A DNA stretch of 64,000 nucleotides, taken from assembly GCA_018241425.1 (NCBI GenBank), contig JAFEDU010000007.1:1-64000 (forward strand), given 5' to 3'. Position numbers and translations under genes: made by a program. Below, piece after piece: positions 1-6,842 of this stretch; the stretch's first letter is position 1, and the number at the start of each line of letters is the position of its first letter. The notes beneath the pieces are model-generated. The model ran no database searches. It was not told where the DNA came from and was given only the letters and a program-made list of their open reading frames with translations. This stretch comes from Pseudomonadota bacterium. Lineage in GTDB: Bacteria > Pseudomonadota > Gammaproteobacteria > Steroidobacterales > Steroidobacteraceae.

Positions 1-158
<158 letters not shown>

Positions 159-272
159 ATAACCTCAAGTGGTTTGCGATTCCACGAGAGGATTGATGCT
201 GCTGATGGATGATTCCATCATTGTTGAACGCGACAAGCGTCGAAGCAGAAACGAACCGGATTGGAGGCGCTT

Positions 273-298
273 GCAGCCGGACCGCAAGGTCCGGCTGC
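273..298 (+). other. GNRA-capped hairpin in the 23S-5S spacer
   Basis: The spacer between 23S and 5S (about 159-315) holds a perfect 11-bp stem. GCAGCCGGACC at 273-283 pairs with GGTCCGGCTGC at 288-298, closed by the GNRA tetraloop GCAA. It could be an RNase III or other processing signal of the rRNA precursor. No U-tract follows, so it is not an intrinsic terminator. No gene is visible in this spacer. Confidence 0.75.
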
Positions 299-315
299 AT
301 GAACCTCAAAAAGCT

Positions 316-434
316 TTCCTGGCGGCCATAGCGAGTGGGTACCACCCGATCCCATTCCGAACTCGGAAGTGAAAACGCTCTGCGCCGATGGTAGTGTGCC
401 TTTCAGGCATGCCAGAGTAGGTCACCGCCAGGAT
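316..434 (+). rRNA. rrf: 5S ribosomal RNA
   Basis: This is a typical bacterial 5S. The terminal helix is CCTGGCGG (318-325) paired with CCGCCAGG (425-432). The internal landmarks CCCGATCCCATTCCGAACTC and GAAGTGAAA, followed by CGCCGATGGTAGTGTG, are all present. It lies about 157 bases after the 23S end, the usual rrn order. The ends are estimated to within a few bases from the helix. Confidence 0.96.
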
Positions 435-440
435 TCAAAC

Positions 441-477
441 AAAAGCCCCTGAGATCGAAAGGTCTCAGGGGCTTTTT
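441..477 (+). terminator. rrn operon rho-independent terminator
   Basis: AGCCCCTGAGA (444-454) pairs perfectly with TCTCAGGGGCT (463-473). The stem is extended by AAA/TTT and followed by a T-run to 477. It lies seven bases after the 5S gene and is a strong intrinsic terminator for the rRNA operon. Confidence 0.93.
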
Positions 478-586
478 CTATTCCGCATAGGTCTTTCTGT
501 ACAACCGCACCGGCAAACTGGCTTGCCACCGGCCACGCCGCGCATAGCCTGTCTGAATCTATCTCTACGTCTATTACGGCGACTGT

Positions 587-1090
587 TTGAGCGCGCTGGC
601 GTCCTACATCTCGGGTTATGTCGATGGCGAAGGCTGCTTCTGCGTGTCCTTCCAGCCAAGCGTCCGGCACTGTCTCGGCTGGGAGATCCGGCCGAGCTTC
701 TCAGTCAGCCAGAATGCGGATCGGTCCGAGATACTCGAGTTGATCCGCGACAAGTGGAAATGCGGGTCGATCCGCCCCGACCGTTCGGACAAGACCCTCA
801 AGTTCGAGGTGCGAAGTGTCACCGAGCTATTGCGGGTCGTGATCCCTCATTTCGAGGCCTTTCCCCTTCTCTCGACCAAGCAGCGGGACTTCGAGCGCTT
901 CGCTGTCATTTGCCGAATCATAGGACGCGGTGCGCACCTGAGGCGAGGTGAATTCAAAAAGCTTGCGCGGATCGCGTTCACCATGAATCCCTCCGGGCGG
1001 CGGAAGTATTCTCTGGAAGAGATCCTGGGCTCCCTAGGAAGCGGAAAAACTTTGGCAGCGGCGGCTCTGTCGACCGAGGACCTGGCTTAG
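587..1090 (+). CDS. LAGLIDADG-family homing-endonuclease-like protein
   Basis: The 167-residue product has one LAGLIDADG-type helix near its N-terminus (ISGYVDGEG, residues 8-16, acidic residue E15) followed by the family-typical CF-x-V-SF strand. The C-terminal RKYSLEEIL segment is also common in short single-motif family members. Single-motif enzymes act as homodimers and cut long asymmetric sites; free-standing ones are known beside or inside rRNA genes. It starts about 110 bases after the rrn terminator. The only start is TTG at 587, with no good ribosome-binding site and an in-frame stop at 554-556. It may be poorly expressed, or the remnant of an element once inserted in the rRNA operon. 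Family assignment is strong; activity is unproven. Confidence 0.72.
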   Translation: MSALASYISGYVDGEGCFCVSFQPSVRHCLGWEIRPSFSVSQNADRSEILELIRDKWKCGSIRPDRSDKTLKFEVRSVTELLRVVIPHFEAFPLLSTKQRDFERFAVICRIIGRGAHLRRGEFKKLARIAFTMNPSGRRKYSLEEILGSLGSGKTLAAAALSTEDLA

Positions 1091-1109
1091 GGTCGGGACA
1101 CCCTACGCA

Positions 1110-2042
1110 TCACCCGGGGCTCATGTGCTTCTCGCGCGGGACCCTGCCTGCGGCCCATGCGGCGCCGAGAAGTCCTGCACGATCGCCCAGCTGGCTCACG
1201 GCGGTATTGATCGGCCGCGAAGAGAAGGTGGTCAGCGCCTGCCGGACACGATCATGAAGTTCGGGTCGGACCCCGATGCTGCCACCGAATACGATGAGCT
1301 CCAGGTCCAGGAGCGACTGCAGGGTCACCACGGCCACGGCGACGATGCGGGCCGTCGTGTCCAACACCGCGGACGCCACATCGTCCCCCTGTTCCAGCAG
1401 TCTGAAGATATCGCGCACCGTGGTGGCATCTTTCCCGCCCTGGCGCTGGTAGCGCTCCACGATGGCGGACGACCCCACCTCGAGCTCAAAGGTCGTGGCC
1501 GGCGAATTCTTCGATGCGGGCTCGTGTCCGATGGGCAGATCGGCGATCTCGCCCGCCGATCCGGATGCACCCCGATAGAGCCTCCCGTCAATGAGCAGGC
1601 CGAGCCCCGCGCCCGTTCCGAGCGACAGGAACGCCGCGTTGCGGCAATCGCGAGCGCACCCGAGTGCGTGCTCGCCGAGCATCGCGAGGTTCACGTCGTT
1701 CTCGATCGCGACGTCCGTTCCAAACCGCCCCTGCAGGAAAGCGCGGACGTCGAAGTTCTCGAGTCCCGGGATGTTCGGGATCAGGGATATGCGGCCGGTC
1801 CGGGGATCGATCGCTCCAGGGATCCCCACCATGACATGGCGTGCCTGCACGACCTCGATGCCGGCAGCCTGCGAGAGCTTGTCAGCGCAGGCGGCGATCT
1901 GTTCCGCCACGTGCGCGGCCCCGCGCGGGTCGGTGGGCTCCGTGCGCTCGGCGACGATGCGGCCTTGCGTGTCGGCGATGGCGGCCGCGAGCTTCGTGCC
2001 GCCGAGGTCCGCGGCAAAGCAGTAGTCAGCCTCGACCATCAT
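1110..2042 (-). CDS. ROK-family sugar kinase-like protein
   Basis: This 310-residue protein has an ASKHA/ROK fold. The phosphate-1 loop DLGGTK is at 12-17, the catalytic-Asp motif END at 114-116, LGTGAG at 141-146, and the G-x-AGE-x-x-x-x-x-GH segment ends at H173. The ROK zinc motif CxCGxxGC, normally just after that His, is absent. The protein may therefore be a divergent kinase or a regulator-like paralog that lost its DNA-binding domain. Its start (two consecutive ATGs, 2042 and 2039) overlaps the stop of the upstream ROK regulator by four bases, so the two are translationally coupled. Context suggests phosphorylation of the amino sugar or hexose released by the neighbouring GH2 enzyme; the substrate is inferred. 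Confidence 0.85.
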   Translation of the reverse strand: MMVEADYCFAADLGGTKLAAAIADTQGRIVAERTEPTDPRGAAHVAEQIAACADKLSQAAGIEVVQARHVMVGIPGAIDPRTGRISLIPNIPGLENFDVRAFLQGRFGTDVAIENDVNLAMLGEHALGCARDCRNAAFLSLGTGAGLGLLIDGRLYRGASGSAGEIADLPIGHEPASKNSPATTFELEVGSSAIVERYQRQGGKDATTVRDIFRLLEQGDDVASAVLDTTARIVAVAVVTLQSLLDLELIVFGGSIGVRPELHDRVRQALTTFSSRPINTAVSQLGDRAGLLGAAWAAGRVPREKHMSPG

Positions 2043-3265
2043 TGACGCGCCGTGTCGCGGGCCGCGGCCTGCGGCAGCGGCAGCGGCGCCGTGAGCTCCG
2101 CGACGCCAAAGAACTCATCGTGCAGGCGGCGCAGGGCAACCGACAGGGCGCCCACGACCCCGGCGCGCCGCCCCAGGGTGCTGGTGCGGATCTCGACCGG
2201 GCGGGGCGAGAGCTGCACGAGCATGCGGGCGACCTTGTCCGCAAAATCCGGGCGCGCCCCGACCGAGCCCCCGAGCACGAGAAGCTTCGGGTCCGCGGTG
2301 GCGATGACGGTCGCGGCTGCGAGGGCCGTAAGTCGCGCGGTCTCGTCGACCACGCTCGCGGCGAGGGGGTCGCCGGCCTGCGCCCGCTCGAAGACTTCCC
2401 GCGCCGACTCCACGCCAGAACCGCCCGCCTCGCGGTGGCGCCGTACCACGCCGCTGGCGCCGACCTGGTACTCGAGGCAGCCCTGCGCGCGGGCTTCGGC
2501 CTGCATGGGATCGCCGCCGATCGGCAGGTAGCCGATCTCGCCGGCGGCGCCATTCTCGCCGCGTACCAGACGGTCGTTGATATAGAGGCCGAGGCCGATG
2601 CCGGTGCCCAGGGCGAGGAATGCCACGTTGCCCACGTTCTGCGCGCAGCCGTGCCAGATCTCCCCGAGCAATGCGAGATTGATGTCGTTCTCGCACACGA
2701 CGGGGCTGCCGAGCTTCTCGGTGAGCAGCCCCACCACGTTGATGTGCGCAAGCCCGGTGATGTTGGGCGCCATCTCGATGGCGCCCGTCCGGGGGTTAAC
2801 CACGCCGGGGGTCGCAAGCACGATGGAGCGAATGACACCCAGGTGCGTGTGATGTTCGCGGGCCAGGTGATCCGCGAGCCGCGCGATCTGCTCGATTACC
2901 TGGGTGCCGCCACGGCTGTCGGTGGGCTCATGGACCTCCGCGAGAACCCGGCCCGCGATATCGGCGAGAGCCACCGTCAGCTGCTGCGCCCCAAGGTCGA
3001 TGCCCAGCACGTGACCGCCCGCCGGGCTCAGTTCGTACAACACGGCCGTCCGCCCGACATTACCGCGGGTTCGCCCCACGCGTCGCACCAGCCCCTGGCG
3101 CTCGAAGTCATCGATCACCTCGGACATCGTCTGCTTCGAGAGCCCGGTGACCTTGGCGAGGTGGGCGCGGGAAATCGGGCTGTGGTGCAGCAGGGCCTCG
3201 AAGGCGCTGCGACGGGAAAGCTGGCGGGAGACGCCGGCTATGGGCAGGGAAGGTAGGGCTCTCAT
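2039..3265 (-). CDS. ROK-family transcriptional regulator (NagC/Mlc/XylR type)
   Basis: The 408-residue product has an N-terminal winged helix-turn-helix (about 30-62, with ISRAHLAKVTGLSKQTMSEV as recognition region) and a ROK sugar-binding domain (DLGAQ, ENDIN, LGTGIGLG). As in the downstream paralog, the CxCGxxGC zinc motif is missing. The ATG at 3265 was chosen because it precedes the HTH by the usual distance and leaves a full inverted-repeat site at 3270-3296 just upstream. A longer frame reaches 3337 but would cover that site. It is divergent from the TonB receptor at 3587 and probably represses that receptor/GH2/transporter unit and itself, with a sugar as inducer. Confidence 0.9.
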   Translation of the reverse strand: MRALPSLPIAGVSRQLSRRSAFEALLHHSPISRAHLAKVTGLSKQTMSEVIDDFERQGLVRRVGRTRGNVGRTAVLYELSPAGGHVLGIDLGAQQLTVALADIAGRVLAEVHEPTDSRGGTQVIEQIARLADHLAREHHTHLGVIRSIVLATPGVVNPRTGAIEMAPNITGLAHINVVGLLTEKLGSPVVCENDINLALLGEIWHGCAQNVGNVAFLALGTGIGLGLYINDRLVRGENGAAGEIGYLPIGGDPMQAEARAQGCLEYQVGASGVVRRHREAGGSGVESAREVFERAQAGDPLAASVVDETARLTALAAATVIATADPKLLVLGGSVGARPDFADKVARMLVQLSPRPVEIRTSTLGRRAGVVGALSVALRRLHDEFFGVAELTAPLPLPQAAARDTARQ

Positions 3266-3269
3266 GTTA

Positions 3270-3296
3270 TTTGATTCGTCACCTATCCGAACAATC
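3270..3296. promoter_or_regulatory. Putative ROK operator, copy 1 (imperfect)
   Basis: TTTGATTCG, then TCACCTATC, then CGAACAATC: the same 9-9-9 layout as copy 2 with a degenerate right arm. It sits directly upstream of the ROK regulator start at 3265, a position suited to autorepression. Confidence 0.6.
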
Positions 3297-3355
3297 ATAG
3301 CCATACTCGTTCTCAAATACAGCCATACTTGACGCAAGCGGTCTCAGCGTGCGAG

Positions 3356-3382
3356 ATTGATTCGTCAAGCGACCGAATCAAT
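3356..3382. promoter_or_regulatory. Putative ROK operator, copy 2 (perfect inverted repeat)
   Basis: ATTGATTCG (3356-3364) and CGAATCAAT (3374-3382) are perfect reverse complements around the 9-base spacer TCAAGCGAC. It lies 86 bases from copy 1 and about 205 bases before the TonB receptor start. Long AT-rich palindromes of this kind are typical ROK (NagC/Mlc) targets. Confidence 0.68.
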
Positions 3383-3586
3383 AACGGCGTAACGACAAGA
3401 ATGATTGGGGAACAGGTCATCGAAGCGGCGGCATCCTCCGCGCGCATCTCGTCGCGGGCTGCCTTCCATTGCATGTGTCCTGCGCCTGGGAGGGCGCACT
3501 CACCCATGACATTCCCCAACGCGACGGAGCGCGCATCGCCGTACCTCAAGAGAGTCGACCGACGCTGAACCTGGAGAGCTAAGCCC

Positions 3587-6500
3587 GTGTCACACGTACA
3601 GCGCAAGCACCCCGTCGCAATTGCCGTATCGATGGCGTTACTGGCAGCGGCGGCCGCGGCCATGGCCGCCGACAACACCGGGAACACGGCTGCAGATGCA
3701 GCGCCGACGCCGGACGCTTCCCCGGCGCCCGCCACGGCAGACTCGCCCAATCCGCCGAAGGGCAAGACCAAGCCCGATAGCGACGTGGACAACGACCTGA
3801 TGACGGTCACCGTGACCGGCGTCCGGGCCTCGCAGATGCGCGCGATCGAGATCAAGCGCACGGCATCGAACATCCAGGACAGCATTTCCGCGGAGAGCAT
3901 CGGGCAGCTGCCCGACGTGACGATCACCGATGCGCTGCAGCGCATCACTGGCGTGCAGATCAACCGCGACGCCGGCGTCGGCACTTCCGTGGACGTCCGC
4001 GGCCTGCCCCAGGTCGGCACGATGCTCAACGGCGAGATGTTCATCACCCCGGACCAGATCGATCTGCAGGCACCCGACTTCACGACCCTTCCCGCGACCC
4101 TCTTCAACCAGGTGGACGTGATCAAGTCGTCCACGGCCTCCCAGGCCATTGGCGGCATCTCGGGAACCCTCGACCTGCACACCTTCCGGCCCTGGGACCT
4201 GCCGCGCGGGTTCACCTTCAGCTACACCGCCGACGGGGAACGCGGCAGCGTCACTAACAAGACCGGCCCGGAGGCCAGTGGCCTCGTTGCCTTCAACGGG
4301 GATGGGCGCTGGGGCCTCCTGGTGTCCGGGGATTTCTCCGACACCACCCGGCTCGGGACGACCGGCGGTGCGAGCGCCGGCGGCAACATCACTGAGGGAC
4401 TCGACCAGTACGGGGTGATCCTGCACGGCGAGAATGCCGAAAGTGCCGGCGCCTACAACGGGTTCCTCGGCGCGTGGAACGGCGCCCCCATCCCCGGGCA
4501 AATCCACCAGTACCCGGATGGCAGCGTGGACGTGAACGGTGACGGCAAGCGCAACGGCGTCTTCATCGGCAGCCAGAACATCGAACTGAACGACAGCGCC
4601 GTCGAGCGCAAGCGCCACGCCTTCAACGCATCCTTCCAGCTGGATCTCGACCACGGCCTCAAGATGACGGCCGATGGGTTCTATGCGCACCAGCAGCAGT
4701 GGGATCGTGATGAGGGCCTGCAGTTCAATTCCACCAACTGGCAGGGCGCGACCTACGTGCCGCTGGTGTCGCACGCCACCGGCGCCACGGCGCTCAGCCA
4801 GTACAACACCCCGCCCGTGGATCCCGCCTGGGCCGGCTCGCAGATCTACAGCACCCAGGTGTACGAGAAGTGGCCGGGCGACGTGGAGTCGTACTCGCAG
4901 GTCATCCGCCGGACCTCGACCGCCCAGAACCTCAATCTCCAGTTCGACTACGACAACGGCGGCCCGTTCACAGGGAGCGTGCGCGGCATCCGCGACACGG
5001 CGCACCAGGAATACATCGAGACCGACGTCAACATCTCCGATTCCGACGGCTGCCTGTGGGCCGATCCGAACACCAACCTGCCCTGCGGGACTTTCGTGTA
5101 CCCCGCGCAGCTCGGGGGCAATCGCGTCTTCAACGCGAACGGCATCCCGCAGAACACCGTGCCGATCATCGCCGACTTCCGGGGGACGTCGCTGCAGGTG
5201 ACGCTGCCGCCCTCGCTGGCCACCGCCTTCGCCAACCAGAACGCCTGGACGATGAAGACGCTCGAGTCCAGCGACGACTACCGGCGCGAGACGGCGATCA
5301 CCGCGCTGCGCTTCGACGGGCACTACGCGTTCAACGACAGGTTCAAGCTGGATTTCGGCGTGCGCAACTCCATCCGCAGCGCCGACAACGACGGCTTCAC
5401 GCTCGTGACCCCGGTGTATGGGGGCATGGGCGCCAGCGACCCGAATGGCTGCCTGGTGCGCTACGTCGGGTCCGACGTGATCCTCAGCGGCAATGCGACG
5501 GACACCACGCCGAACACCTGGTGTACGGCCGGCAACTCGCAGGGCTATTTCCGTGCCGGGCCCCTGTCCTCACAGCCGCTGTCGAAGACCCCGGCGCCGC
5601 TCGCCAACAACTTCCGGGAGTACGGCAACCTCCTCGGCACCGGGATCAACTTCTGGGCGATCAACCCCTACGCCATGGATGATCCGATGGCGTTCTGGAA
5701 GTCGCTCTACCCCAACACCACCACGCAGAATGCACCGAACCTCACCTGGAACGTGGACCTGAAGGAGCTGTCGACCTACCTGCAGGCCGATTTCGGCGGC
5801 GAGCTGTGGGGTTTCAAGTACAGCGGCAACGTGGGCACGCGGCTCATCCACACCAACCTCGACGTCACGCAGCATCTGACCGGCCTGCCCGGCCAGTACG
5901 GACTGGAGGCGGCCGACGCCGGCCCTCAGTACACCACCCGCAGCTACAACGACGTGCTGCCCGCCCTGAACCTCGCGGTGAACCTCACCGACAAGGTAGT
6001 GATGCGTCTGGCCTACTCCAAGAACATGATGCCGCTGGATTTGAGTACCTGGGGCGGGGGCCTGTCGCTGAACTACTCGCTGCAGGAGACCAAGACCGGC
6101 CCGATCTACCAGGTCGCGACCGGCAATTCCGCGGGCAACCCGAACCTCAACCCGTGGCGGTCCACCAACTACGGGGTGTCCTTCGAGTACTACATCAACC
6201 CCTCGAGCATCCTGAACCTGGAGCTCTATCGCATCAGCGTGCAGAGCTTCATCGTCAACGGCAGCGTGATCAACTGCAACCTGCCGGACGAGGACGGCGT
6301 GGTCCGGCACCACTGCATTGCCATCACCACTCCGCTGCAGGGCTCCGGGAGCAGCATCCAGGGGGCCGAGTTCGACTATCGGCAGGGCTTCACCTTCTTG
6401 CCGTGGCTGCTCCAGTACACCGGCATGGAGTTCAACTTCACGTACGCACCCAGCAAGACCGGTGAGACGGACCTGGCCGGGAACAAGATTCCCTTCCCGG

Positions 6501-6820
6501 ACAACTCGGAAGAGAGCGGGAACCTGGTGCTGTGGTACCAGGACAAGCACTTCCAGGCGCGCGTGGCCTACAACTACCGCTCGAAGCGCGCCTTCGCGGA
6601 GGACGTGGGTGGCATCAGCGGCATGGAAGAGTACGAGGCGCCCCAGCACTATCTCGATGCCTCGGTCGCCTACAAGTTCTCCAAGTACCTCGAGGTGTTC
6701 GTGGACGGCACCAACCTGACCAAGGAGTACCAGCGCTTCTACCTGCTCTGGCCGGACCAGGTGGGCCACACGAACTTCGCCGAGCGTATGTTCACCGTTG
6801 GCGTCCGCGGACAGTGGTGA
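3587..6820 (+). CDS. TonB-dependent outer-membrane receptor (carbohydrate type)
   Basis: This 1077-residue receptor has an N-terminal signal peptide (hydrophobic AIAVSMALLAAAAAAMA) and a plug domain with the characteristic ISAESIGQLPDVTITDALQRI and VDVRGLPQ segments. A long 22-strand-type barrel ends in a C-terminal Trp after alternating aromatics. The length and the plug wording match the large Xanthomonas/Caulobacter-type receptors that import oligosaccharides. GTG at 3587 follows GGAGAG with good spacing. Its stop is 22 bases before the GH2 start, so the two are almost certainly co-transcribed. Likely role: outer-membrane uptake of glucosamine-containing oligosaccharides, under the divergent ROK regulator. 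Confidence 0.93.
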   Translation: MSHVQRKHPVAIAVSMALLAAAAAAMAADNTGNTAADAAPTPDASPAPATADSPNPPKGKTKPDSDVDNDLMTVTVTGVRASQMRAIEIKRTASNIQDSISAESIGQLPDVTITDALQRITGVQINRDAGVGTSVDVRGLPQVGTMLNGEMFITPDQIDLQAPDFTTLPATLFNQVDVIKSSTASQAIGGISGTLDLHTFRPWDLPRGFTFSYTADGERGSVTNKTGPEASGLVAFNGDGRWGLLVSGDFSDTTRLGTTGGASAGGNITEGLDQYGVILHGENAESAGAYNGFLGAWNGAPIPGQIHQYPDGSVDVNGDGKRNGVFIGSQNIELNDSAVERKRHAFNASFQLDLDHGLKMTADGFYAHQQQWDRDEGLQFNSTNWQGATYVPLVSHATGATALSQYNTPPVDPAWAGSQIYSTQVYEKWPGDVESYSQVIRRTSTAQNLNLQFDYDNGGPFTGSVRGIRDTAHQEYIETDVNISDSDGCLWADPNTNLPCGTFVYPAQLGGNRVFNANGIPQNTVPIIADFRGTSLQVTLPPSLATAFANQNAWTMKTLESSDDYRRETAITALRFDGHYAFNDRFKLDFGVRNSIRSADNDGFTLVTPVYGGMGASDPNGCLVRYVGSDVILSGNATDTTPNTWCTAGNSQGYFRAGPLSSQPLSKTPAPLANNFREYGNLLGTGINFWAINPYAMDDPMAFWKSLYPNTTTQNAPNLTWNVDLKELSTYLQADFGGELWGFKYSGNVGTRLIHTNLDVTQHLTGLPGQYGLEAADAGPQYTTRSYNDVLPALNLAVNLTDKVVMRLAYSKNMMPLDLSTWGGGLSLNYSLQETKTGPIYQVATGNSAGNPNLNPWRSTNYGVSFEYYINPSSILNLELYRISVQSFIVNGSVINCNLPDEDGVVRHHCIAITTPLQGSGSSIQGAEFDYRQGFTFLPWLLQYTGMEFNFTYAPSKTGETDLAGNKIPFPDNSEESGNLVLWYQDKHFQARVAYNYRSKRAFAEDVGGISGMEEYEAPQHYLDASVAYKFSKYLEVFVDGTNLTKEYQRFYLLWPDQVGHTNFAERMFTVGVRGQW

Positions 6821-6842
6821 GGGCCATGGCGGGAGGGGCTGG

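Larger units (their letters stand above)
3266..3586. promoter_or_regulatory. Divergent ROK/TonB regulatory region
   Basis: These 321 bases have no convincing gene; short frames on both strands are shadows. The region contains two related 27-bp inverted repeats (3270-3296 and 3356-3382). A -35-like TTGACG lies at 3329-3334 facing the TonB gene, but its -10 is weak. A Shine-Dalgarno-like GGAGAG lies about eight bases before the GTG start at 3587. Confidence 0.6.

Noticed and set aside
3638..5323. Long open frame on the minus strand opposite the TonB receptor gene (561 codons).
   Set aside because: High-GC shadow of the real receptor; no domain, no ribosome-binding site, and composition mirrors the opposite strand.
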